In this document: in pieces, positions 16,014 through 23,804 of the stretch
How the letters are laid out: every line of letters begins with the position of its first letter
How positions within the stretch are numbered: the first letter of the stretch is position 1
Assembly: GCA_964453115.1 (NCBI GenBank)
Contig: CAYVRT010000014.1
Location: 28,906 to 92,905 of the forward strand
Reading direction: 5' to 3'
Origin: JAIWNK01 sp964453115
GTDB lineage: Bacteria > Chloroflexota > Anaerolineae > Anaerolineales > Anaerolineaceae
DNA: 64,000 nt
Notes under the pieces: model-generated
The model's database searches: none
Seen by the model: the letters and a program-made list of their open reading frames with translations, nothing else
Told to the model about the DNA's origin: nothing
Position numbers and translations under genes: made by a program

Positions 16014-16802
16014 TTAGCCGAAGCGGCCAGTGATGTAATCTTCGGTGCGCTTGTCTTGTGGACGGGTGAAGATTTGGCTGGTAGGCCCATATTCTACCAT
16101 CATTCCTGCCCGGTCGGTGTCCATGGTGAAGAAGGCGGTGAAGTCGGAGGCGCGAGCTGCCTGCTGCATGTTGTGGGTGACGATGATGATGGTGTAGTTT
16201 TGTGAGAGTTCTCGCATCAGATCTTCAATTTTGAGGGTGGCAATTGGGTCGAGGGCTGAGCAAGGTTCATCCATCAGGATGATTTCGGGGCGTACAGCCA
16301 GGGTGCGGGCAATGCAAAGCCGTTGCTGTTGACCACCAGAAAGAGCCAGAGCGCTTTTCTTGAGCGTATCTTTGACCTCATCCCAGAGCGCTGCTTGCCG
16401 TAGGGATTGTTCAACCATATCGTCCATGTTGCCGCGATACCCATTGATGCGGGCGCCCCAGGCGATGTTTTCGTAAATACTTTTGGGGAAGGGATTGGGT
16501 TTTTGGAAGACCATGCCAATCAGTCGGCGCACTTGAACGGGGTCTACATCGGGGTCGTAGATGTTTTTGCCGTGAAAAAGGATTTCGCCGCTCAGGTGTG
16601 CGCCGGGGATCAGGTCGTTCATGCGGTTGAAGCAACGAATGACGGTGCTTTTACCGCAACCAGAAGGGCCAATGATGGCGGTGATTTTGCATGGTTCAAT
16701 TTGCAGGTTGATGCCTTTCACGGCTCGAAAGCTGCTGTAGAAGATATCAACATTGCGTAGTTCAATGGCATAGGAGGGATTGGGGGTGTGGAGATCGGTC
16801 AT
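16014..16802 (-). CDS. pstB: Phosphate ABC transporter ATPase PstB
   Basis: 262 residues. Walker A GPSGCGKST, VFQKPNPFPKSIYENIAWG (a PstB fingerprint), signature LSGGQQQRLCIARTLA, Walker B ILMDEPCSALDPIAT, H-loop VTHNMQQAARASD. It drives high-affinity phosphate import with PstA and PstC. ATG 16802 was chosen because the fold begins about 15 residues later; the frame continues upstream into pstA without homology. Spacing to pstA is 5 nt. Confidence 0.96.
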   Translation of the reverse strand: MTDLHTPNPSYAIELRNVDIFYSSFRAVKGINLQIEPCKITAIIGPSGCGKSTVIRCFNRMNDLIPGAHLSGEILFHGKNIYDPDVDPVQVRRLIGMVFQKPNPFPKSIYENIAWGARINGYRGNMDDMVEQSLRQAALWDEVKDTLKKSALALSGGQQQRLCIARTLAVRPEIILMDEPCSALDPIATLKIEDLMRELSQNYTIIIVTHNMQQAARASDFTAFFTMDTDRAGMMVEYGPTSQIFTRPQDKRTEDYITGRFG

Positions 16803-16807
16803 GTTGG

Positions 16808-18001
16808 TTAAACTCGTTTGCTGAAGCGGTTGCGCAGCAGAATGGCTACTGCGTTGAGGGTGAGCAGGGTGAGGATGAGCACAATTATAGCTGCGGCAGC
16901 GATATTGCGGAAGGTGTCCTGTGGACGGGATGTCCAATTATAGATTTGAATGGGTAAGACGGTGAAGCGCGAGAACAGTCCGGAGGGATCTTTGTTGATA
17001 AAGGAGGATGCGCCTACCAGGATGAGCGGGGCGGTTTCGCCAAAGGCGCGGGAGATGGAGAGGATGGTGCCAGTGAGGATGCCGGGGAGGGCATAGGGCA
17101 GAACATGATGCCAGATGGTTTGCCATTGGGTGGCACCCAGTCCATAGCTTGCCTGGCGCAGGCTGTTTGGGACGGCGCGGATTGCTTCCTGCGCGTTGAT
17201 GATCAGAATGGGCAGAATGAGGAGCGCCATGGTTAACCCTGCACTGAGTACAGTGCGTCCCTGGGTCAGGTCAGATAGACCGCGCACAAAGATGGCAAGC
17301 CCGAGAATGCCGTAGACGATGGAGGGAACGCCCGCCAGGTTATCAATGTTGGTTTGAATCAGCCGGTTGATGCGGTTGGCGGTGGCGTATTCTTCCAGAT
17401 AGATGGCTGCTCCAACGCCGATGGGGAAGGCAAAGGTGATCGTAATCAGAATGATCCACAACGATCCCATTAAAGCAGTTCGGATGCCGGCAATTTCGGG
17501 AGATTTTGAAAGACCGCCAACAATAAAGTTCCAGTTCAGCCAGGAACGAAAGCTGATATGTGCACCGGGGTATTCTTCGCTGGCAATTTGCTCAATTTCT
17601 GCCCGGCGCAGCAAACTTTCATCGAGGTGGAAGCTCTTTTGCACCTTGGGGATGACAATTTCTTCCATGACCAGGTTATATAGCTGTCTTTGGTTGAGGG
17701 TGTTGAGCGGTGTGTCGCGCTCAATGGTGCGCAAACGGCTGGGTTTGAGGCGACCTGTGAGGATGGCTGAAAGTTCTTCTGAGGATAATTCTTCAAGTGG
17801 TTTTTCGGATAGGGCGGTGGGTTCGGTTGTGTAACGAACGATGACCAGCCCCATGCTTTGGTTTAAAATGCTAAGGATGAGAACAATCAGGGCAATCAGA
17901 CCGACGATGGTGGAGAGGAAAAAGAGGGCGCGCCCAATTGTGCCGCTGCGATGACGGTGGATGAGGTGAGGGGAGCGTTGGAGTAGATCGTTTTCTTTCA
18001 T
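16808..18001 (-). CDS. pstA: Phosphate ABC transporter permease PstA
   Basis: 397 residues, clearly longer than the roughly 280-300 typical of PstA. After a first membrane helix (about 25-50) an extra polar segment of about 100 residues (about 60-165, with LSSEELSAILTGRL and LDESLLRRAEIEQIASEEYP) precedes the usual permease core. The core includes GVGAAIYLEEYA, the EAA-like loop and RASYGLGATQWQTIWHHVLPYALPGILTG. It forms the channel with PstC. It overlaps pstC by ATGA. The insertion should face outside if the first helix is N-in; its role is unknown. Confidence 0.93.
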   Translation of the reverse strand: MKENDLLQRSPHLIHRHRSGTIGRALFFLSTIVGLIALIVLILSILNQSMGLVIVRYTTEPTALSEKPLEELSSEELSAILTGRLKPSRLRTIERDTPLNTLNQRQLYNLVMEEIVIPKVQKSFHLDESLLRRAEIEQIASEEYPGAHISFRSWLNWNFIVGGLSKSPEIAGIRTALMGSLWIILITITFAFPIGVGAAIYLEEYATANRINRLIQTNIDNLAGVPSIVYGILGLAIFVRGLSDLTQGRTVLSAGLTMALLILPILIINAQEAIRAVPNSLRQASYGLGATQWQTIWHHVLPYALPGILTGTILSISRAFGETAPLILVGASSFINKDPSGLFSRFTVLPIQIYNWTSRPQDTFRNIAAAAIIVLILTLLTLNAVAILLRNRFSKRV

Positions 18002-18960
18002 TCGTAGACCTCGCGGAAGCGAGCTGATAATTTGCGGCTGAGGATGTTGAGTGCCAGGGTGATGCTGAACAAGAGCAGGCCGATGGCAAAGATGCTGTTG
18101 TAATCCGGGGTATCATATCCTACATCGCCGCCGCTAATGCGGGCTATGTAGCCGGTCATGGTTTCGGCGGCTTTGAGCGGGTTGGGGGTGAAGTTGGGGC
18201 CAGACCCGGCGGCGAGGGCGACGATCATCGTTTCACCGACGGCGCGTGAAATGGCGAGGATGAAGGCGGCAATGATGCCGGATAGGGCAGCGGGAACGAC
18301 GACTTGCAAAGCTGTTTCTAGTTTGGTTGCTCCCATTCCATAGGCAGCCTCGCGTAGGGAGCGCGGTACGGCATTCAGTGCATCTTCACTCATTGAGCAA
18401 ACAAGTGGCAGGATCATGACGCCCATTACCAGGCCGGCTGAGAGTGTGTTATAAATTTGAACGGTTTCTGTGCCCAGCAGGGTACGAAGTAGGGGGGTCA
18501 TGAAGGTCAAGGCAAAATAGCCATATACGACTGTCGGGATTCCGGCCAGAATTTCGAGAATTGGCTTGAGGATGCCGCGCGTTTTTGAGCTGGCGTATTC
18601 GCTCAGATAAATGGCCGCTGCCAGGCCAAGCGGCAGGGCGACAAGCATGGCAAAGAAGGTGGTCATCAGTGTGGCATTGACCAGTGGCAAGACGCCAAAT
18701 TGACCGATGGTGGGCTGCCATTTGGTGCCGGTCAGGAAGTCAATCAGGTTGACATCGGGGCTGGAGAAAAAGAGCAGTGATTCTTTGCCGAGCTCAATGA
18801 CAATGCCCAGGGTTGTGAGAATGGAAACCGCACCGCAGAAGAACAAAAAGCCCTGAATCAACCGTTCGCCCCAGCGTGGGCGTTTATGAAGGTTGATAAG
18901 AATTGCAGAGGCTGGGGTGGGCGGGGCGGTTGTGGTGGATTGAAGCATTTCTTGTTCCAT
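17998..18960 (-). CDS. pstC: Phosphate ABC transporter permease PstC
   Basis: 320 residues, normal PstC length, with about six membrane helices. It contains KWQPTIGQFGVLPLVNATL, the PstC-type AAIYLSEYAS, LREAAYGMGATKLETALQVVVPAALSGI (EAA loop contacting PstB) and SRAVGETMIVALAAG. The N-terminal 30 residues are Pro/Ala-rich and cytosolic. It pairs with PstA. A stem-loop lies between its start and the upstream pstS stop. Confidence 0.95.
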   Translation of the reverse strand: MEQEMLQSTTTAPPTPASAILINLHKRPRWGERLIQGFLFFCGAVSILTTLGIVIELGKESLLFFSSPDVNLIDFLTGTKWQPTIGQFGVLPLVNATLMTTFFAMLVALPLGLAAAIYLSEYASSKTRGILKPILEILAGIPTVVYGYFALTFMTPLLRTLLGTETVQIYNTLSAGLVMGVMILPLVCSMSEDALNAVPRSLREAAYGMGATKLETALQVVVPAALSGIIAAFILAISRAVGETMIVALAAGSGPNFTPNPLKAAETMTGYIARISGGDVGYDTPDYNSIFAIGLLLFSITLALNILSRKLSARFREVYE

Positions 18961-18992
18961 TGAGGAAGCCTTTTTTGTGTACTTCGGGCATT

Positions 18993-19023
18993 CTGGCGCT
19001 TCCCTTTTGCAGAGAAGCGCCAG
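18993..19023 (-). repeat. Stem-loop between pstS and pstC
   Basis: A 10-bp perfect stem (CTGGCGCTTC with its complement, 11-nt loop) with no T run after it. This is the position where many pst operons carry an mRNA-stabilising or partially terminating hairpin that raises PstS over the membrane subunits. Confidence 0.55.
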
Positions 19024-19050
19024 TGAGCCGTTTTTAGAAGAGTGATTGAC

Positions 19051-20997
19051 TTAGCGGGTGGCTTCGAGCCAGGTTTGTTTGGCAACCGTTAGTGCATCAT
19101 TGCTAGCGGGGAAGTAGCCAACCTCGTTGATGACCATGTTGACATTGCTGAGGTAGTAGTGGATGAAGGCAGCGATCTGGGGTTTGGCCTTCATGATTTC
19201 GGCATCTGAGTAGATGAAGAGCGGGCGGGCAAGAACATATTCGCCGCTTTCAGCTGTTTCGAAGCTGGGGGCAATGCTATTGATGGAAAGGGCCTTCAGG
19301 TTGCCCTGTTCGCGCTGGTAGTAGGCGTAGCCAAAGTACCCGATGGCATATTTGGAGCCTTCAACACCTTTGACGAGGACGTTATCGTCTTCGCTGGCTT
19401 GCAGATTGCTGGCTTCAAGGGCGAGTTTCTTGGCATCATCGAGCTTTTCAATCTTATTGGGTTTCTGGATGGCGACCTCGACGAAAAACTCAAAGGTGCC
19501 AGAGTCGGTGCCGGGGGTGAAGCGCTGAATATCTTCAGCGGGCCATTCGGGGCGAACATCGGACCATTGGGTGGCGGTGGTGAAGAGCAGTTCAAGTTCT
19601 TTGAGGGTGATGTCGGTGGCAAAGTCGTTTTCCTTGCTCACGACAATAGCGATGGCATCGGTGCCAACGCGGAACTCGAGCGGTGTGCGGATGGGGGAGA
19701 GGGTGGCACAGTTGGCGATTTCACCATCTTTGATTTTGCGCGAAGCATTGGCGATATCAGTTTCGCCTGTTTTGCAGAAGCGTTCGAACCCGGCGCCAGA
19801 GCCGATGATGTCGTTCTTGATTTCACCCTGGAAACCATCGGCGATGAACATTTCCTGAATAGCTTCGGAGAGTGGGCCAACGGTTGAGGAACCGGCGGTG
19901 TAAATGTCGCCGCTGGCGGCAGCCGGATCGCTTGAGGCAACAGCAAATTCCCAGGTGATGTAGGAGCTTTGCATGGCTGCTTCGCTGGCGGGGAAGTAAC
20001 CAACCTCGCTGATGGCGCTGTTGACGTTGTCGAGGTAATATTTGATGAAGGCGGCGACCTGGGGTTTGGCCTTCATGATTTCGGCATCTGAGTAGATGAA
20101 GAGCGGGCGGGCAAGAACATATTCGCCGCTTTCAGCTGTTTCGAAGCTGGGGGCAATGCTATTGATGGAAAGGGCCTTCAGGTTGCCCTGTTCGCGCTGG
20201 TAGTAGGCGTAGCCAAAGTACCCGATGGCATATTTGGAGCCTTCAACACCTTTGACGAGGACGTTATCGTCTTCGCTGGCTTGCAGATTGCTGGCTTCAA
20301 GGGCGAGTTTCTTGGCATCATCGAGCTTTTCAATCTTATTGGGTTTCTGGATGGCGACCTCGACGAAAAACTCAAAGGTGCCAGAGTCGGTGCCGGGGGT
20401 GAAGCGCTGAATATCTTCAGCGGGCCATTCGGGGCGAACATCGGACCATTGGGTGGCGGTGGTGAAGAGCAGTTCAAGTTCTTTGAGGGTGATGTCGGTG
20501 GCAAAGTCGTTTTCCTTGCTCACGACAATAGCGATGGCATCGGTGCCAACGCGGAACTCGAGCGGTGTGCGGATGGGGGAGAGGGTGGCACAGTTGGCGA
20601 TTTCACCATCTTTGATTTTGCGCGAAGCATTGGCGATATCAGTTTCGCCTGTTTTGCAGAAGCGTTCGAACCCGGCGCCAGAGCCGATGATGTCGTTCTT
20701 GATTTCACCCTGGAAACCATCGGCGATGAACATTTCCTGAATGGCTTCGGAGAGTGGGCCAACGGTTGAGGAACCGGCGCTGTAAATGTCGCCGCTGACA
20801 GCCGCCGGATCGAAGGGGTCAGTTGGAACAGGAACTGTGGTTGGCTCGGTGGCTGTGGTTGGCTCTGCGGCCCTGGTTGGTTCGGCAGCGGTGGTCGGCT
20901 GAGTAGCCGGTGTGGTTGCTGTGGCCGTGCTGCAGGCCGAAAGGGCCAGGCTCAATGCCATCAGCACGAGAATGAAGGTGTACAAACTGCGACGCAT
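19051..20997 (-). CDS. pstS: PstS phosphate-binding lipoprotein with two tandem, almost identical binding domains
   Basis: 648 residues, about twice the usual PstS. A lipoprotein signal ends at LSAC (about residue 21), then a linker of repeated AEPT-type motifs. Two complete PstS domains follow (about 70-360 and 365-648). Each has AGSSTVGPLSEAIQEMF, SGAGFERFCKTGETDIANAS, RVGTDAIAIVV and PGTDSGTFEFF, the phosphate-binding loops. The repeat unit is 882 nt. The core of about 740 nt differs at only two positions by my reading, while the last 45 residues or so of each copy differ clearly. It delivers phosphate to PstCA. A Pho-box-like repeat lies upstream, and AAGGAGA precedes the start. Confidence 0.95.
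   Translation of the reverse strand: MRRSLYTFILVLMALSLALSACSTATATTPATQPTTAAEPTRAAEPTTATEPTTVPVPTDPFDPAAVSGDIYSAGSSTVGPLSEAIQEMFIADGFQGEIKNDIIGSGAGFERFCKTGETDIANASRKIKDGEIANCATLSPIRTPLEFRVGTDAIAIVVSKENDFATDITLKELELLFTTATQWSDVRPEWPAEDIQRFTPGTDSGTFEFFVEVAIQKPNKIEKLDDAKKLALEASNLQASEDDNVLVKGVEGSKYAIGYFGYAYYQREQGNLKALSINSIAPSFETAESGEYVLARPLFIYSDAEIMKAKPQVAAFIKYYLDNVNSAISEVGYFPASEAAMQSSYITWEFAVASSDPAAASGDIYTAGSSTVGPLSEAIQEMFIADGFQGEIKNDIIGSGAGFERFCKTGETDIANASRKIKDGEIANCATLSPIRTPLEFRVGTDAIAIVVSKENDFATDITLKELELLFTTATQWSDVRPEWPAEDIQRFTPGTDSGTFEFFVEVAIQKPNKIEKLDDAKKLALEASNLQASEDDNVLVKGVEGSKYAIGYFGYAYYQREQGNLKALSINSIAPSFETAESGEYVLARPLFIYSDAEIMKAKPQIAAFIHYYLSNVNMVINEVGYFPASNDALTVAKQTWLEATR
19177..19915 (-). 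repeat. Intragenic pstS repeat, downstream copy
   Basis: This block recurs at an offset of 882 nt (20059-20797). Reading both, I see mismatches only at 19861/20743 and 19898/20780 inside the block; similarity falls off on both sides. Confidence 0.9.
20059..20797 (-). repeat. Intragenic pstS repeat, upstream copy
   Basis: Partner of the block at 19177-19915; encodes the N-terminal PstS domain core. Confidence 0.9.
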
Positions 20998-21069
20998 TTC
21001 TTTCTTCTCCTTGTTTACAAAATACGATGTTTGGTAGTTGCAAGGATACCAGACGTGTTTTAAGGGTGT

Positions 21070-21098
21070 GGGAACAGTTTGTTAACAACGGGTAAACA
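21070..21098 (-). promoter_or_regulatory. Pho-box-like direct repeats upstream of pstS
   Basis: On the minus strand three 7-mers, TGTTTAC, TGTTAAC and TGTTCCC, follow each other with 4-nt spacers (CCGT, AAAC), so TGTT recurs every 11 nt. A weaker fourth unit, TCTTAAA, lies one period upstream. This 7+4 spacing is the known geometry of PhoB/PhoP boxes. It lies 73-101 nt before the pstS ATG. Confidence 0.6.
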
Positions 21099-21125
21099 CT
21101 GGTTTAAGAAGCTGTGGGAGGCGGT

Positions 21126-21155
21126 TTGGCGCGTTCACTGGCAGTCTGGTATAAT
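21126..21155 (+). promoter_or_regulatory. Promoter of prfA-prmC-tsaC
   Basis: -35 TTGGCG (21126-21131), 18-nt spacer, -10 TATAAT (21150-21155); the ATG is 38 nt downstream. Confidence 0.65.
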
Positions 21156-21193
21156 CGGAAGTTTGGAAACGGTGTTGAAAGAAAGGTTGAATT

Positions 21194-22270
21194 ATGCTGG
21201 ATAAACTTGCGTCTATTGAAGCGCGCTATGCGGAATTGGAACGACTCATGGGGGAAGTGGCCGAGGATTATCAACGGGTGGTTGAACTGGCGAAGGAACG
21301 TTCCGAATTGGAGGCGGTGGTGACGAGGAGTCAGCTTTATCGAGCCTTGTTGGCCCGAATTGAACAGGCCCGGCTGCTGCAAAATGAAGAGGATGAGGAA
21401 TTGCGTTTTCTGGCGGAGGCTGAGCTGGCTGAGTTAACACCAGAGGTGGAGCGGTTGGAGAAGGAATTAAAGGGCTTGTTGTTGCCAAAAGACCCGCGCG
21501 ATGAGCGAGATATTATTGTGGAGATTCGAGCTGGGACAGGGGGGGATGAGGCGGCTTTGTTCTGTTCCGATTTGTTCCGCATGATTAGTCGTTATGCAGA
21601 GCGGCGGCGTTGGACGGTGGAGATTCTCTCGCAAAATGAAACTGGAATTGGTGGATATAAAGAAATCATTTTTTCGGTCAAGGGACGAGGTGCGTTTTCG
21701 CGTCTGAAATATGAGTCGGGTGTTCATCGTGTGCAGCGTGTTCCTGCAACGGAGGCTTCGGGGCGGATTCACACTTCAACGGCAACAGTGGCTGTGCTGG
21801 CAGAGGTGGAGGATGTGGATTTGCAAATTCCCGAAAGCGACCTGGAAATTGAAGTCTATCGCTCGGCAGGGGCAGGTGGGCAAAACGTGCAAAAGAACTC
21901 AACCGCAGTGCGAATCATTCATAAGCCGACAGGCATGGTGGTTGCTTGTCAGGATGAACGCTCTCAATTGCAAAATAAGTTGCGGGCGATGAGCATTTTG
22001 CGGGCGCGCTTGTATGAACTGGAGGAGGAAAAACGCCGTCAGGAGATGGATGAGAATCGTCGCTCGCAAGTTGGGACGGGAGAGCGCTCGGAAAAAATTC
22101 GCACGTATAACTATCCGCAAAATCGGGTTACAGATCATCGTGTGGGTGTCTCTTCGTATAATTTGCCGGCGGTGATGGATGGGGAACTGGATATATTCGT
22201 TGATGAACTGGCAATGCGTGATGAGACGGAACGACTGGCTGCGGTTGGGGAGGATGACGACGAGGCTTAG
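21194..22270 (+). CDS. prfA: Peptide chain release factor 1
   Basis: 358 residues. It contains the RF1 codon-recognition region with PATEASGRIHTSTATVAV (PxT motif PAT) and the catalytic GGQ loop in GAGGQNVQKNSTAVRI (about residue 228), followed by the QLQNKLRAMSILRARL helix. It terminates translation at UAA/UAG. The PxT motif, rather than SPF, separates it from RF2. ATG 21194 follows GAAAGG. prmC, whose product methylates the GGQ glutamine, overlaps its 3' end by 17 nt, a common prfA-prmC arrangement. Confidence 0.96.
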   Translation: MLDKLASIEARYAELERLMGEVAEDYQRVVELAKERSELEAVVTRSQLYRALLARIEQARLLQNEEDEELRFLAEAELAELTPEVERLEKELKGLLLPKDPRDERDIIVEIRAGTGGDEAALFCSDLFRMISRYAERRRWTVEILSQNETGIGGYKEIIFSVKGRGAFSRLKYESGVHRVQRVPATEASGRIHTSTATVAVLAEVEDVDLQIPESDLEIEVYRSAGAGGQNVQKNSTAVRIIHKPTGMVVACQDERSQLQNKLRAMSILRARLYELEEEKRRQEMDENRRSQVGTGERSEKIRTYNYPQNRVTDHRVGVSSYNLPAVMDGELDIFVDELAMRDETERLAAVGEDDDEA

Positions 22271-23111
22271 CCTGGGAGGTTGGCTTGGTGCGGCGGCGCG
22301 TCAATTGGCGAATGTGAGTGATCGTCCATTGGCGGAGGCGCAATTGCTTGCTGCGCAGGGGGTGGGGCAGGCTCGGGCATGGATTGCTGCACACAATGAA
22401 GTGGAATTGGATCTCAACCAATGTGCCAGTTTGGACTTTTTGTTGCAGCGCAGGGTGGCAGGGGAGCCGCTACCCTATGTGCTGGGGTGGTGGGAGTTTT
22501 ATGGGCTGCGGTTTTCGGTGACGCGGGATGTGTTGATTCCGCGTCCGGAAACGGAATGTTTGGTGGAGTCGGCCCTCACCTGGTTGCAACACAACCCCTC
22601 GCGGCGGCGGGTGGGGGATGTGGGAACGGGGAGCGGGTGCATTGCTGGGGCATTGTTGGTGCAGATTTTCGATTTGCAGATGGCAGCAGTGGATATTTCG
22701 CGGGCTGCTTTGCGGGTTGCGGCAATGAACCTGAATGCTCTGGGTGTGGCCGGGCGCGCTGGTCTGGTACAATCCAATCTGCTTTCAGCGTTTGGTGCGC
22801 CATTTGATCTGGTTTGTGCGAATTTGCCCTATATTCCAACCGGGGCGTTGGATGGGCTGTCAGTGGCGCAACATGAGCCTCGAGGAGCACTGGATGGTGG
22901 TGAGGATGGCCTGTGCTGGATTGGCGAATTGTTGAGTGATGCGCCGCGTTGGATGGCGGTTGGGGGTCGGATGTTGCTTGAAATTGAAGCCGGGCAGGGG
23001 CAAACGGCGGTCAGCCTGGCCGAGGCGCTTGTGGGAAGATGGGCTGTGGTGCATCTACGGCATGATCTGGCGGGATTGCCGCGCTTTTTGCAGCTGGATT
23101 GGAAAGGATGA
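22254..23111 (+). CDS. prmC: Release factor glutamine methyltransferase PrmC (HemK)
   Basis: 285 residues. The N-terminal helical domain (about 1-75) includes GEPLPYVLGWWEFYGLRF and LIPRPETE. The SAM-binding domain has DVGTGSGCIAGAL and the substrate motif ANLPYIP. The catalytic motif is NLPY where the textbook form is NPPY. It methylates the GGQ glutamine of RF1/RF2. ATG 22254 lies within the end of prfA, directly behind GGGGAGG, so spacing is unusually tight; translational coupling is likely. The tsaC start overlaps its stop as ATGA. Confidence 0.93.
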   Translation: MTTRLSLGGWLGAAARQLANVSDRPLAEAQLLAAQGVGQARAWIAAHNEVELDLNQCASLDFLLQRRVAGEPLPYVLGWWEFYGLRFSVTRDVLIPRPETECLVESALTWLQHNPSRRRVGDVGTGSGCIAGALLVQIFDLQMAAVDISRAALRVAAMNLNALGVAGRAGLVQSNLLSAFGAPFDLVCANLPYIPTGALDGLSVAQHEPRGALDGGEDGLCWIGELLSDAPRWMAVGGRMLLEIEAGQGQTAVSLAEALVGRWAVVHLRHDLAGLPRFLQLDWKG

Positions 23112-23740
23112 GCGAGAGAATGGAACAACTGAAGATGGAAGACGAACTGTCTTTGCCACGCGCTGTGGCTTGTTTGCGGGCGGGTGGGTTGGTGGCTTTT
23201 CCAACCGACACGGTGTATGGATTGGCAGCCGATGTGCGAAATGCGGCGGCAATTGAACGACTGTTTTCTGTGAAGGGACGTGATTTTAATAAGGCGATTG
23301 CGGTGCTGGTTGGCAGTTTGGACGATTTGCCATTCGTCTTTGATATGAGCGCTGGTTTGCCGGATGCGCTGATGCGCTTGGCTGAGCGGTTTTGGCCGGG
23401 GGCATTGACATTGGTGGCTGGACGAGCAGCGAATTTGCCAGCTATCCTTTCGCCCCAGCCAACTTTGGGGGTGCGAATGCCCAATCATGCCTGGGTGCGG
23501 CAATTGCTGCGCGATACCGGGCCATTGGCAACAACTTCGGCTAATTTGTCGGGGGCTGCTAATCCGCTTTCTGCTGAGGATGTGCTGGATCAACTGGCCG
23601 AGCGGATTGATTTGCTGGTGGATGGCGGACCCAGCTCAGTGGGTTTGCCATCCACGGTTGTGGATTGCACCGGGCAGGGGGTGAAAATCTTGCGGCAGGG
23701 TGCAATTCCGGCGGAGCTGATTTTGAGGGCTGTTGAATGA
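23108..23740 (+). CDS. tsaC: L-threonylcarbamoyladenylate synthase TsaC/Sua5 (YrdC domain)
   Basis: 210 residues, a single YrdC domain. Features: GGLVAFPTDTVYGLAAD, SVKGRDFNKAIAVLV (KxR-type ATP/Thr site), WPGALTLV, GVRMPNH, LATTSANLSG and LPSTVVDCTG. It makes threonylcarbamoyl-AMP for the t6A modification of ANN-decoding tRNAs. There is no C-terminal Sua5 domain, so it is TsaC-length. The ATGA overlap with prmC and the GGAAAGG just upstream fix the start at 23108. Third gene of a translation-quality operon. Confidence 0.94.
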   Translation: MSERMEQLKMEDELSLPRAVACLRAGGLVAFPTDTVYGLAADVRNAAAIERLFSVKGRDFNKAIAVLVGSLDDLPFVFDMSAGLPDALMRLAERFWPGALTLVAGRAANLPAILSPQPTLGVRMPNHAWVRQLLRDTGPLATTSANLSGAANPLSAEDVLDQLAERIDLLVDGGPSSVGLPSTVVDCTGQGVKILRQGAIPAELILRAVE

Positions 23741-23752
23741 TGACTTTGTGGT

Positions 23753-23758
23753 TATAAT
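23753..23758 (+). promoter_or_regulatory. -10 element upstream of the malic enzyme gene
   Basis: TATAAT about 46 nt before the GTG start; the best -35 (TTGAAT at 23733) has a short 14-nt spacer, so the promoter is only tentative. Confidence 0.4.
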
Positions 23759-23804
23759 TGACAGGCTTTAAGAATTGGATTGAGGATCAAGGTGGAGGTG
23801 TTTT

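Noticed and set aside
15992..16090. N-terminal extension of phoU into pstB
   Set aside because: The extension is antisense-free shadow of the pstB end; AGAGGA and homology place the start at 15991.
19399..20769. Long open frames on the plus strand inside pstS, occurring twice
   Set aside because: They are antisense shadows duplicated only because the pstS domains are duplicated; no ribosome-binding site and no homology.
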